Origin: Prorocentrum cordatum
Lineage: Eukaryota > Sar > Dinophyceae > Prorocentrales > Prorocentraceae
DNA length: 64,000 nt
Assembly (NCBI GenBank): GCA_963575745.1
Contig: CAUYUJ010014559.1
Span: forward strand, 172,869-236,868
Direction: 5' to 3'
Shown here piece after piece: positions 1 through 10,738 of this stretch; position 1 is the first letter of the stretch; every line of letters starts with the position of its first letter. A program made the translations under genes and the position numbers. The notes under the pieces are model-generated. The model did not search any database, was not told where the DNA came from, and saw only the letters and a list, made by a program, of their open reading frames with translations.

Positions 1-213
1 TACACATCCCAAATGAACCCCAAAAAAAATGGTCCTTGGGCCCGTGCCGTGTTTTTTTGTTCTGTACGTCGTATCGCCACTAGTCCTCCTCATATCTCCC
101 GACCTGCTCAGATCAGTGTGAACAGTAGCAAGTGCATGGCTAGCACCATTTCACGCAAACAAGCAAGCAACTAACCAGGCAGTAAAAACGGTCCCAACCT
201 CGAAAGGTATGTC

Positions 214-528
214 ATGTCTGATTGCGCACCCCCTTGTAAGGAGATCAAGGCGTCCGACCTTGGCATGGCCAGAGGGGATGCATCTGGCCTGGTTCTCATC
301 CATTACGACGTCAAGCTGAGTGGCGAGGCAGCGACAGCTCCTCGCTTGAGGATCTGCCCTTTCCAGGAGAAACCTTACGAGAAGTACGTGAACGCCGTCC
401 TCGAGGCTCGTGGCGGCAACGGGGCCGAGGGCGAGAAATCAGGCATCCAGGTGGGCGATTGCGTGCTGTTGTTGGACGGTGGACGGGCTGGCAACAACAA
501 AGGCCTCAAGGGGCCCTGGGCAGGCGGC
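214..528 (+). CDS. hypothetical protein, first recognisable exon (gene A)
   Basis: An open frame starting ATG at 214 encodes about 100 residues of ordinary mixed composition before the frame runs into a CTC triplet tract at 588. The exon probably ends near 510-530. A TGG|GCAGG at about 527 would be a GC-type donor, matching the other introns in this window, but the exact site is not resolved. I do not recognise the product. It may be the 5' part of the gene whose later exons lie at 5,333-6,412 on the same strand, which would place the triplet tract and the foldback element in introns. That linkage is inference from strand and order only. Confidence 0.45.
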
Positions 529-587
529 ACTTCAGGACATGCGGCCCCTCTCAATCCCGTTGTGGGGTGGGGTTGGCATAGCATTCC

Positions 588-1114
588 GCATCTGCCTCCT
601 CCTCCTCCTCCTTCTCCTCCTCCTCCTCCTCCTCCCCGCCTCCTCCTCCACCTCCTCCTCCTCCTCCTCCTCCTCCTTCCGACCCCACCGCCCAAGAGTT
701 TTCATCGTCCTTACCGTCATCCTCCTATCCTCCTCCTCGTCATCCTCCTTCTCCTCTTCCTCGTGCTCCTGCTGCTCCCGATGCTGCTGCTGCTGCTGCT
801 CCTCCTCCTCCTCCTCCTCCGCCTGGGACTGCGCATTCTTCACCTCGCAGCTTCTCATCGTCGGGGGTCGGACTGGCCCGCCTGAGGGGGTTCACGCCAC
901 GAACGTTGATGACATCCAATTGCTCCCCAGATGAGGAGAGGAATAGGAGGCAGAGGGGGAGGCGCCAGGGGAGGAGGAGGTGAAGGAGAAGGGAGAAGGG
1001 GCAGGAGGAGGAGGAGGAGAAGTGAGGAGGAGGAGGAGGAGCGAGGAGGAGGAGGAGGCGGAGGAGGGGGAGGAGGAACGCCGGATGGATGCAGAAGGGG
1101 GGAGGGGGGGAGGA

Positions 1115-1146
<32 letters not shown>

Positions 1147-1262
1147 GAGGAGGAGGAAGTGGGGGAGGAGGAGGAGGAGGAGGGGGGGCTTGGGGGGTTG
1201 TGAATTGAGAGGAGGAGGAGGAGGAGGAGGAGGAGGAGGAGGAGGAGGGGGAGGAAGGTTTA
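588..1262. repeat. CTC-triplet tract followed by GAG-triplet tract
   Basis: Bases 588-830 are dominated by CTC/CCT triplets on the + strand, and 960-1,262 by their complement GAG/GGA. The two halves form a loose inverted repeat around a mixed-sequence centre at 830-950. Several very low-complexity frames (poly-Pro, poly-Leu, poly-Ser, poly-Glu) are open across it and are not genes. It probably lies in an intron of gene A. Confidence 0.85.
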
Positions 1263-1273
1263 AGGACGACAGG

Positions 1274-1549
1274 TGGTAAAAGGGACGCCGAATGCGAGAA
1301 TGATGGGCTCATCATCCACTCATCGGCTTCTGAATCGGCAACCTATGATGGCGCAGCTCGCCCTCTGGACTGCCTTGGCAAACGAAAAGCTCTGTGGTGT
1401 ATTTGCAAGCCTTCGGACGCTCAACCTATGGCCCAGTCCATATCAGACCTGTCCAGCTTCAGCCCCCGAGCTACGTCAGGCGCGGCGCAATCGATAACAT
1501 GCCATGGTGCATGCGACCTTAAAGGACGCGATCTATGGAACAACCAATA
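1274..1549 (+). CDS. possible internal exon of gene A
   Basis: A frame with no ATG is open for about 90 codons from an AG-type acceptor after the GAG tract to a TAG at about 1,549. It reads a well-mixed protein with a short CICK motif. It lies between two non-coding tracts and on the same strand as the flanking exons. No homology is recognised and the boundaries are guesses. A chance open frame is possible. Confidence 0.28.
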
Positions 1550-2198
1550 GAAGGCCGTGGTAGATTCGAACGCCGAGTGCGCACCCGATTACACAACCAA
1601 TAGCAGATTGCTTTAGCTCTGGCTGCCATGTCCTATTAGCTCTCCCCGCCGAGGTCGCAATGCATGGCGTAACCACAACAACCACCACAACCAACACCAA
1701 CACCACCACCAACACCGCACCGTTTACGGGGAGATCTCCCCGGGCTCCCCTTGAGGTCAAACTTGATAACCACAAAATCGTGCCGATGGTGCATCAACCC
1801 TAAGCCTCATCCGCCTCCTCCTTGTCGTCATCAGCCGCTCTATTCCTCCGTTTCCGCCCTCAAATGTGGTGTCCAATCTTGCGGTGGTCCGTCCTCGTGT
1901 TGAAAACACGTCGCCCCGTGTCATCCTTCATTTGCACTACGTGTTTCCATCTTGTTCCTCCCACCTCCCCACCTTGCCGTGCTCCTTATCATCCTGGTCC
2001 TCTCTTCTCCCCGCCGTGTCTTCCCTCCTCATCCCCACCTTGTCGACGCGTCGACCACGACGTCGACCACGAGGACGGCGGCGAGACGTACAATAGGACG
2101 GAGGAATAGCGGGGAATTGGCACGACCCACCCACCTCAGCCAGAAGCTCGGTTGAAACCACATCGGTGCATCGTTTTTGAATCGACTGCTGAGGAAGC
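1550..2198 (+). other. mostly non-coding spacer with a possible short exon at its end
   Basis: The segment holds an ACC/AAC-rich patch near 1,675-1,715 and CT-rich sequence around 1,950-2,050. The last 60 bases (about 2,138-2,198) are open after an acceptor-like CTCAG and encode about 20 residues ending STAEEA, directly before the foldback element at 2,199. They could be an exon read on into the exon at 5,333, although the phases do not join cleanly. Nothing else is supported. Confidence 0.3.
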
Positions 2199-5100
2199 GG
2201 TAACTCTTAACCGTGAGAAAATAAATGCTAACCATGAGAAAAAAACAACAACAACAACACGCAAACACAACACGTAACAACAACACGTAAGCGTGAGAAG
2301 AAAACAACACGTAACAACAATACGTAAAACAACAAATAAACACGACACACACGCCACACACAAATACACACACCACACAACACACACAAACACACACACA
2401 CATACGCACAACACACACATACACACACACCACACACAAAAACATAAAAAAACACCCGATTCACAAAACCACACACACAACACACGCACGCCACATAACT
2501 ACACACAGCACACACACACGCACAACAGACACAACACACACAACACACACAACACACAACACACAACACACACACACACAAGTCACAACACACACACACA
2601 CACCACACACCACACACAACACACACCACACACACACAACACACAACACACAACACACACAACACACACGCATACACAACACACAACACACAACACACAA
2701 CACACACAAGACACACACAACACACACACACACACACACAAACAACACACACGCACACACAGCACACACGCCCACAACACACACGCCCACAACACACAAA
2801 CCTACAACACACACAGAAACAACACGTAAACTCAACACGTAAACTCAACACGTAAAAACAACACTAAAAACAACACGTACAAACAACACGTAAACGCCCA
2901 CACACGTGAAAGCACACACACCACACACATCACAACCCAACACACACAACACACACCATACACAACACACACACACACACACGCCCGCAACACACACGAC
3001 ACAAAAAAACAACACGTAAAAAAAACAACACGTAAAGACAACACGTAAAAACAACACTCAAAAACAACACTCAAACACACCACGTAATCACACACACGTA
3101 ACAAACAACACGTTAAACCACACAACATTCACAACACACACAACATACACACAACACATACGCCCACAACACACACACACACACGCAACACACACGACAC
3201 AAAAACAACACGTAACAACAACACGTAGAAACAATACGTAAAACGACACGTAAAAGCACACACGTAAATCATCATGTCGACTGCCGTGACGGGAGTGGTT
3301 GTACACGCCCGACCATGAGGATGGCGTTGAAGATGACGGTGTTGATGGGAGAGAGCTTGGTACTGCACGTCTCGTTGCCAGTAGGTCGCCGCCTGAAGCA
3401 ACAACCTATTAGCAACGGAACGTGCCGCGCCAAGCTCTCCCTCATCATTATGTTGACAGTCGTGCCACGAGTGTGGCTGGACACACCGATCATGAGGATG
3501 GTGGTGAAGATGGCCGTGATGATGGCAGAGAGCTTGGCACGGCATGTTTCGTTGCCAATAGGTCGCCGCTTGAAGAGGCGACCTCTTAGCAATGAAACGT
3601 GCCGCGCCAAGCTCTCCCTCACTATCATGTCGGCAGTCGTGCCAGGAGTGGTTGGACACGCCCGACCATGAGGATGGCGTTGAAGATGACGGTGTTGATG
3701 GGAAAGAGCTTGATACTGCACGTTTCGTAGCCAATAGGTCGCCGCCTGAAGCAACGACGACCTATTAGCAACGAAACGTGCCGCGCCAAGCTCTCCCTCA
3801 TCATTATGTTGGCAGTCGTGCCGGAAGTGGTTGGACACACCGTTCATGGGGATGGTGGTGTAGATGGTGGTGGTGATGGCAGAGAGCTTAGCACGGCACG
3901 TTTCGTTGCCAATAGGTCGTCGTTTGAAGCAGCGGCCTCTTCGCAATGAAACGTGCCGCGCCAAGCTCTCCCTCATCATCATGTGGGAAGTAGTGACGCG
4001 AGTGGTTGGACACACCCGACCATGAGGATGGTGTTGAAGATGACGGTGTTGATGGGAGAGAGCTTGGTACTGCACGTTTCGTTGCAAATAGGTCGCATCC
4101 TGAAGCAACGACCTATTAGCAACGAAAAGTGCCGCGTCAAGCTCTCCCTCATCATTATGTTGACAGTCGTGCCAGGAGTGGTTGGACGCACCGATCATGA
4201 GGACGGCGGTGAAGATGGTGGTGATGGCAGAGGGCTTGGCACGGCACGTTTCGTTGCCAATAGGTCGTCGTTTGAAGCAGCGACCTCTTAGCAACGACAC
4301 GTGCCGCGCCAAGCTCTCCCTCATCATCGTGTCGGCAGTCGTGACGGGAGGGGTTGGACACACCCGACCATGAGGATGGTGTTGAAGATGATTGTATAAG
4401 CGGGAGAGAGCGTGGTACTGCACACTGCACGTCTCGTTGTCAATAGGTCGCCGCCTGAAGCATCCACAACACACACAACACACACAACACACAACACAAA
4501 CAACACAGACACAAAACATAAAAAAACACGTAAAACAAAATGTGCAAACACACACACACACACACACACACAAAACATGAACACAACCCACAACACACAC
4601 CCACAACACACACGCCCACAACACACACGCCCGCAACACACGCACAACACGCTAATACAACACGTAAACACAACACGTAAGACAACAGCACGAATAAACA
4701 ACACGTAAAAACGCACACAACACACAACGCACGCACAACACGACACACACAACACAAACACGACACGTAAAAACAACACGTTAAAACAACACGTAAAACC
4801 AACACGTAAAAACAACAGGTAAAAACAACAGGTAAAAACGACACGTAACAACAACACGTAAAACAAACACCCACGTAAAACACACACGTAAAAACACACA
4901 CACAGCACACACACACACACACACAACACACACACACAACACACGCACAACACACACGCCCGCAACACACACGCCCTTCTCCAACTCCTCCTCCTCCTTC
5001 TCCTCCTGTTGTTTGTGCGTGTTGTTTGTGCGTGTTGTTTGTGCGTGTTGTTTGTGCGTGTTGTTTGTGCGTGTTGTTGTTACATGTTGTTTTTGCGTGT

Positions 5101-5332
5101 TGATTTTACGTGTTGCTGTTGCGTATTGTTTTTACGTGTTGTGTTTACGTGTTGTTCTTTGCGTGGTGTTTTTACCTGTTGTTTTTACGTGTTCTTGCTT
5201 TACGTTTTGTTTCGATGCTTTCTTTCGTCATTGCTTTTTGTTTGCGTTTGCGTTTGCTGCGTGTTGTTTTTGCGTGTTGTTTTCACGTAGTCCGTCACGC
5301 ACGCATACGTGTGCTCTGCACCGCCACACCAG
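2199..5332 (+). mobile_element. AC/GT-rich foldback (introner-like) element, copy 1
   Basis: The left arm begins GTAACTCTTAACCGTGAGAA and is made of AACACGTAAA, CACACA and ACAAC words to about 4,976. A hinge CTCCAACTCCTCCTCC follows at 4,980-5,005. The right arm is the complement in character (GTTGTTTTTACGTGTTG words) and runs to about 5,290. Copy 2 at 14,808-17,276 has the same left end, for about 120 bases, and the same hinge. The right terminus here lacks the TTTCTCACGGTTAG seen in copy 2; an acceptor-like CCAG lies at 5,329-5,332. The Cys/Val- and Thr/His-rich frames across it are artefacts of the CA/TG composition. It behaves like an inserted element lying in, or forming, an intron of gene A. 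Confidence 0.7.
3267..4463. repeat. 178-bp tandem repeat array, each unit a long hairpin
   Basis: Units begin near 3,309, 3,486, 3,662, 3,840, 4,017, 4,190 and 4,366, each with CC-GA-YCATGAGGATGG, so the basic period is about 176-178 bp. Alternate units are more alike, giving a dimeric period of about 354 bp. Inside each unit a ~37-base arm beginning AGAGCTTGG and containing CACGTTTCGTTGC is followed, after about 13 bases, by its reverse complement ending CCAAGCTCT. The final unit is cut off after its left arm at about 4,460. The array interrupts the left arm of the foldback element. A long open frame on the - strand follows the repeats and is not considered a gene. Confidence 0.85.
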
Positions 5333-5780
5333 GAGACGCTGATGAAGTGGACGAAGAGCCCGACGGCGATGACGCACCTGCGGGAGGCCAGGCGAGACTG
5401 GCCTTCGCTGAAGTCGACATCGTCTTGAGCGAGGAGTCGCTCCGGGACCGTCGCAAGCTCACGAGGGGCACGGCCTCGCTCAAGCAGCGCGAGACCATGA
5501 CCATGATCAGTCGCGCGTCTTTGAGTTTGCCCGAGAGGGCGAGCAAACACTTCAGTGGCACCAACAAGGGGACCATGATCGGGCAAGTCGTTCTCGGCAA
5601 ACCTGATGATGAATGGAACGCCACGGTGAAATTCAAGCGCCAGCTGTACGGGAAGAAGTTCCGTATTGCGGTGGGTGGAAAGAATCCAGAGGCAGTGGCG
5701 CCGCGCTTGGACGGGGACTTCGAGCCAGTATTCTGGTGGTCCTTGCCGCGGACCTTCTACGAAGAGTTGCTCCACAGGCG
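5333..5780 (+). CDS. hypothetical protein, internal exon of gene A
   Basis: After an acceptor CCAG at 5,329-5,332 the frame encodes about 150 residues. An acidic stretch (DADEVDEEPDGDD) comes first, then a mixed region with basic patches (KFKRQLYGKKFR) and a C-terminal FYEELLHR. The frame meets a TAA at about 5,797, but sense continues in the next exon. From memory, FYEELLH is followed in related dinoflagellate proteins by the segment found at 5,940, which supports joining the two exons. The donor is not fixed: no GC or GA site gives a clean phase into TTCGGCAAG at 5,940. Function unknown. Confidence 0.6.
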
Positions 5781-5939
5781 CGGGGGACTAAGGCTTTAAT
5801 GCGTTGCAAGGTCACTGGCCTTGCGGTCGAACCCCACGAGCCTTGCGGTCGAACCTTCGGAAGGTTCAGCCTTGTGGGGGTTGACTCCATGGCTGGCGTA
5901 CTTGTGATGCCTTTCGCCTTTACCACCCGTCCAGATAGT

Positions 5940-6412
5940 TCGGCAAGTCCATCGTAGATATGACCCCAGGCGCAGGCTCGTTTGGGGAAGCGTGCCTGTA
6001 CAATAGGGTTGGCTACTTCTGCGTGGCATTCTCCGAGGAGCATGCGAAGGGCTTGCAGAGCAGGTTCGAGAAGGCTGTGCTTCGCTTTATGTTTGATGAG
6101 AAGTGCACGGCTCTGTTCTCCCCAAAGTGCGCAGGGGCCCTGAGCAGCAAGGACACTCCGGGGAAAACGCCGAAGAAGCCGCGCGGCAACAAGCGCAGTG
6201 CAACAGAGGACGCCCCAGACGGTGATGGCGACAAGACGAGTTCGAAGAAAAAGCCCCCGATGAAGAGCACCAAGGGTAAGAAGAAGAAGACAGACCAGGA
6301 GGCTGAGGACGAAGGCCCGCCAGAGGAGGAAGGGGAGGGCGCCGGAGAAGACGGTGGCGTTTCGTCGTGGGCGCTGTCCGATGACAAAGAGGATGGGAAC
6401 GACAGCGACTAG
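5940..6412 (+). CDS. terminal exon of gene A with methyltransferase-like glycine motif
   Basis: An acceptor CCAGATAG is followed by about 157 codons to TAG at 6,410-6,412. The start reads FGKSIVDMTPGAGSFG and continues EACLYNRVGYFCVAFSEEH. This D-x-T-P-G-x-G pattern followed by a second beta-strand-like segment resembles motif I of Rossmann-fold SAM-dependent methyltransferases. I do not see a catalytic DPPY/NPPY or PC motif, so activity cannot be claimed. The C-terminal half is a low-complexity charged tail rich in Lys, then Glu/Asp, likely disordered. The short upstream intron (about 5,781-5,939) contains a small hairpin around GAACCTTCGGAAGGTTC at about 5,840. Confidence 0.6.
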
Positions 6413-7528
6413 CTAGAGCCTGAGCACGGCGGCAGCATGGCCTTGGCAGTTGAGCCAGCTTTGAAAGCTAGTCTGCTTGAGGGAGGGTGAAGTAAGACGG
6501 GAGGACATGAGGGCAGGTCAGAGGGAGGAATGGGATGGGCGTTGGAGGCACAGGAGATAGTGAGGTAAGTAGACTGGAAGGCTGAATCCCAGACTGGCAT
6601 GCTACTTCTTTTGGCGGCAGCTTGGAGCCCTGGCGTGCGCATCAATGTGCGATCTGTATATATCCGAATGTGTCTGTGCTCGGCTCCCGTGCTGTGCAGT
6701 GCGCGTGCCTCTCTCTCCTTTTCATGTTCATGCTCTCAGTTGGGCTTGTCTCAATCAACGGTGCATGTGGTTGCGGAAGTCATGCATGCAAGCATGTATG
6801 TAATGATTATCGCAACGCTGCTACATTACATTGCGAACCATGCCATGTACTACCTACACAGAGATCGATACAAAGTGTTGTCCACCTTCGTCCACCTTCT
6901 TCCAATCCAATATCCTGCTTAAGTGTTGTGCACAGACGGTCCACGCAGATGTTTTTTTTTTATAAGCCCAGGCTGCTCGGCTGCTAAGGTGGGGGGGATG
7001 GGCAGACGCAAGTCGCAGATGCCACCCCCCCACGATGGCGGGATGCGCCCATCTTGGAATGTTGTAAGTTGTTCGACGCAACTGTTGGGAAAAGATTATG
7101 ATGGGGAGATGGGAATCAGAGATCAGACTCTCTCACGTGGCATTGCAAGGTGCGGAATTGGCTAGATCCTGTGAATCCCGTTTGCGCCCACTTGGTCGCC
7201 ACGGCTGGACGTCGCTCGAAACCGCCGTTGGAGATTCTGCCGCGCAACTGCTGGATATATCACTCTCCCGAGGGGTCCCGCTCGCAGGGGGGCGAGGGTG
7301 ATGAGGAAAAGCAGAAGCAGGATTATCATACAGATTTCGATGAGGAAGTGAATGCTGAGCGCGATGAGGAGAAGGAGAAGGAGGAGGAGGAGGAAGAGAA
7401 GGTTGGGGAAAACAAGGAGGAGGAAAAGGAGGAGGAGGAGGAAGACAATGTGGGCGAATGATGAGAGTGACACAACATGTGGGCCATACGCACCCCTAAA
7501 CACGGCCTCAGCCGACTGAACCAACTCG
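6413..7528. other. non-coding region downstream of gene A
   Basis: No convincing gene on either strand. The first part is probably 3' flank. A T9 run lies at about 6,952-6,962, and 7,340-7,450 is a GA-rich patch of GAG and GAA triplets. The open frames present are short and of low complexity. Confidence 0.6.
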
Positions 7529-8995
7529 CTCTCAGCGCTCAGCGACGTCTCCGAGCCGCCAGCCTGGCAGCTCGGAGACGTCGCTGAGCGCTGAGAGCCA
7601 GCTCGGAGACGTCTCTGAGCTCTGAGAGCCCCCTCCCTTGCCACAAACACATGCCCCCCTCAGCGCGCCATCCTCAGCCCTGTGAGCAGGCCGCTCTCAG
7701 CGCTAAAGCGAGTCTCCGAGCGCCAGGCTGGCAGCTCGGAGACCGTCGCTGAGCGCGAGGCCCTCCCCCGGACGCCCTCAGACCCTCTTGGGGCTTCAGC
7801 GACGTCTCCGAGGCTGGCTCTCAGCGCTCAGGACGTATCCGAGCTGCAAGGTGGCAGCTCGAGACGTCGCGGAGCGCTGAGAGCCCCCCTCCCGTGCCCC
7901 AAACAGCCCCAGCCGCCCTCCTCAGCCTGTGAGCAGGCCCGCTCTCAGCGCTCAGCGACGTCTCCGAGCTGCCAGGCTGGCAGCTCGGAGACGTCGCTGA
8001 GCGCTGAGAGCCCTCCCCCGGACGCCCTCAGACCTGATGGGAGCAGACCCGCTCTCAGCGCTCAGCGACGTCTCCGAGCTGGCTCTCAGCGCTCAGCGAC
8101 GTCTCCGAGCTGCCAGCCTGGCAGCTCGGAGACGTCGCTGAGCGCTGAGAGCTCGGAGACGTCGCTGAGCTCTGAGAGCCCCCCGCCCTTGCCCCAAACT
8201 GCCCCTGAACACGGCCTCGGCCGACTGAGCCAGCTCGCTCTCAGCGCTCAGCGACGTCTCCGAGCTGCCAGGCTGGCAGATCGGGGACGTCGCTGAGCGC
8301 TGAGAGCCAGCTCGGAGACGTCGCTGAGCTCTGAGAGCCCCCTCCTTGCCCCAAACGCCCCTGCATGCCCGCTCTCAGCGCTCAAGCGACGTCTCGAGCT
8401 GCCAAGGCTGGCAGCGCGGAGACGTCGACTGAGCGTGGAGAGCAGCTCGGCGACGTTTCCGCTGAGCTCTGAGAGCCCCCCCTTCCCCTGCCCCAAAAAC
8501 CAGCCCCTCAGCACGCCCTCAGCCTGTGAACAGGCGCTCTCAGAGCTCAGCGACGTCTCCGAGCTCTGAGAGCCGTCCTGCTCACAGGCTGAGAGCGTGC
8601 TGAGGACCATGAGGGCCCTCAGGCCTTTGAGCCAGCTGGGGTAGCTACCCCAGCTGGCTCACAGCTGGGAGACGTCTCCCAGCTGTGAGCCAGCTGGGGC
8701 TGCCAACCCAGCTGGCTCACACGCATCACCACTGTAAGGCAAACCTTTATGTAGAGGTGCGACCTGTGAGCCAGCTGGGGTAGCTACCCCAGCTGGCTCA
8801 AAGGCCTGAGGACCCCTCATGGTCCTCAGCACGCCCTCAGCTTGTGAGCAGGACGGCTCTCAGAGCTCAGCGACGTCTCCGAGCTGGCTCTCAGCGCTCA
8901 GCGACGTCTCCGAGCCGCCAGCCTGGCAGCTCGGAGACGTCGCTGAGCGCTGAGAGCCAGCTAGCCAGCTCGGGAACGTCGCTGAGCTCTGAGAG
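7529..8995. repeat. array of long palindromes with GACGTC cores
   Basis: A palindromic unit recurs at about 7,529-7,600, 7,690-7,757, 7,810-7,890, 7,941-8,011, 8,052-8,180, 8,237-8,308, 8,371-8,440 and 8,884-8,965. The best copy has perfect 35-base arms (7,941-7,975 and 7,977-8,011) with a single-base spacer. The arm starts GCTCTCAGCGCTCAGCGACG and ends CCGAGCTGCCAG. Copies are separated by 40-100 bases of spacer that often carry CCCCAAAC and CTCAGCCTGTGAGCAGG. The 8,052-8,180 copy is a double, nested palindrome. Ser/Leu-rich frames across the array are by-products. Confidence 0.9.
8540..8885. repeat. nested ~340-bp inverted repeat inside the palindrome array
   Basis: The left arm, from about 8,555 (GAGAGCCGTCCTGCTCACAG) to 8,672, is repeated as its complement from about 8,766 to 8,870. 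Both arms contain the perfect 34-bp palindrome built from TGAGCCAGCTGGGGTAG and its mirror. The loop contains another palindrome, CAGCTGGGAGACGTCTCCCAGC, at about 8,662. The non-palindromic centre is a ~45-base AT-richer segment at about 8,715-8,760. Confidence 0.85.
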
Positions 8996-9087
8996 CTATC
9001 CCCACTCGCCGAGCTGAAGAGAAGGTCCTGAATACAGTGAGAATGTAGACCCACAACGCCTGCACTAACATCCCACGCCATCCCCCA

Positions 9088-9240
9088 GGAGAGGATGATG
9101 ATGATGATGATGAGGAGGAGGAGGAGGAGGAGGAGAAGGTGAGGAGGAGGAGGAGGTGGAGGAGGAGGAGGTGGAGGAGGAGGAGGTGGAGGAGGAGGAG
9201 GTGGAGGAGGAGGAGGAGAAGGAGGAGGAGGAGGAGGAGG
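9088..9240. repeat. ATG then GAG/GGT triplet microsatellite
   Basis: A short ATG/GAT run gives way to about 140 bases of GAG triplets interrupted every 12 bases or so by GGT (GGAGGAGGAGGT words). It is simple-sequence DNA with no coding support. Confidence 0.9.
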
Positions 9241-10676
9241 ACGCAGTATGAAGGAAGGCGGAGGCACGGTGGAGTGGAGATGGGAGGGAGTGTTGCAGAC
9301 GAGGATCGTGACTGCGAATCGCTAGTCTGACCACGTATTGGTGGCTCGATTGTCGCGCTGCTGTCCCTGTGTTGTTTGTTTGTGCCCAGTGTGTCTGGGC
9401 ATGGCAAGAGTGCAACATGTTCTAGAAATGTGTAGAACATGTCAGCTAGCCTCGCCTGACGGTGCGCAGGAACCCCTAGGGGAAATAAGGACGGGGACGA
9501 AGGACATGCGCGGGGGCACCTCGGAGGCACTTGGAAGTCATCTGGAGGTCCTGGAGGTCACCTGGAGGTCCTGCAGGTCCATCTGAAGTCTCGGGGGCAC
9601 CTAGAGGTCACCCTTCGTGCGCAACTTAATAGCGGTTGGTATGATGCTCGCATCTGAATTGCTAGACGTCTGCCAGCCTTGCTTCCACATGGGGCCAATG
9701 CTATTGGAGATGCGCACTTCACGCTATCACAAGTGCAGCCCACGCTGAGAAAACTACTACTCCGATCTACCCTCGCCACGATTACCCTAGCGAACGGCCC
9801 AACCACATGCAATAATGAATGCCGCATCGCAAGCGTGACGAATGAGACGGAATTCAATGGGGCGACGAAACGCGACTGACTGATTGACTGACTGACTGGC
9901 TGGCCGAAAGGGGCCGCCGCTTGCGACATCCTCACACATTGGGAGCCGCCGCTCGAGACATCCTCACAATTCGGGCGGCTGACTGATTGCCTGACTGAGC
10001 AGGCTTTCGGAGCGGGTTTCGAGGGTGCCCACAGTTGCAACACAGCCCAAAAGCGGCACCGAAAAGGTCCAACAGGACTCCCGAAACGAGCCTCCCACAT
10101 AATCATACCAAAGGCACTTGGCATGATTCTGTGGCGGGGGTGGTTCGGGGCTCCTCTCGGGCCCTCATATGGCCTATCGGAGCTCCTTGAAGGCCTCCGA
10201 AGCGGTCTTGCAGGGGCCCAAGAGAGCTCAACTAATGCCTTAAGACGGCCCCGAAAAGGTCCAACAAAGCCCCCGAAACGAGCCCCCCACAGAATCATAC
10301 TAAAGGCCTCTGGTATGATTATGTTGGGGGCTGGTTCGGAGCTCCTGGTAGGCTTTCCTGGGGCTCTCCTGAAGCTCGTTTGGAGTCTCTTCAGAACGAG
10401 GGCCCAGCGTCGCAGGAGGGTTGGGAGACACTAATTGATCCATTCTGAACGCTGGAATGATGTCCGAAGCTTGGGGGGTGCAACTTGGACCCGTGCAGCC
10501 GGCAAGAACTCGACCGGGGCCCCCTCAGACGACTGTGTAAAACGAACAGCTGACACCCTGCGTGCAGTCACCATTACAACACTCAATGTCAACGCCACGT
10601 GTCTTTTCCACCATCATGACCATCATCACATCACCACTTAGCGCCCAATCGGCGCGATCTCTCTCTCTCTCTCTCT
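9241..10676. other. non-coding region with a ~195-bp imperfect direct repeat
   Basis: No gene is supported. At about 9,540-9,610 there is a short GGAGGTC-type tandem repeat. A segment starting near 10,050 (CCGAAAAGGTCCAACA) recurs near 10,247, giving two imperfect ~195-bp copies. Each holds a small inverted repeat of the form AATCATACCAAAG...GGCATGATT. A CT dinucleotide run at 10,658-10,678 ends at the spliced-leader relic. Confidence 0.55.
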
Positions 10677-10697
10677 CTGCAGCCATTTTGGCGCCAA
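10677..10697 (+). other. relict dinoflagellate spliced leader
   Basis: Bases 10,681-10,692 read AGCCATTTTGGC, identical to the centre of the dinoflagellate spliced leader. Ungapped over the 21-base leader, 16 positions agree. It lies 42 bases upstream of the methyltransferase ATG at 10,739, where a leader joined by trans-splicing would sit in an mRNA. Such relics are known marks of retroposed mRNAs in dinoflagellates. The match is by eye. Confidence 0.65.
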
Positions 10698-10738
10698 TTT
10701 GAACGGTCGGCTTTACGCGATACCATAACGTCGCAGGG

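Noticed and set aside
140-168. Spliced-leader relic upstream of gene A (TAGCACCATTTCACG)
   Set aside because: Needs several gaps to align; no better than expected by chance.
3272-4645. A ~457-codon - strand frame through the 178-bp hairpin array
   Set aside because: It exists because the repeat unit lacks stops in that frame; the peptide simply repeats with the array and runs on into CA-rich DNA.
2200-4970. Long Cys/Val-rich and Thr/His-rich open frames in the AC-rich arms
   Set aside because: They follow directly from CACACA/GTGTGT and ACGTAA words, occur on both strands, and have no codon-level complexity.
7682-8610. Ser/Arg/Leu-rich frames on both strands of the palindrome array
   Set aside because: Mirror-image peptides produced by the palindromes; no independent coding evidence.
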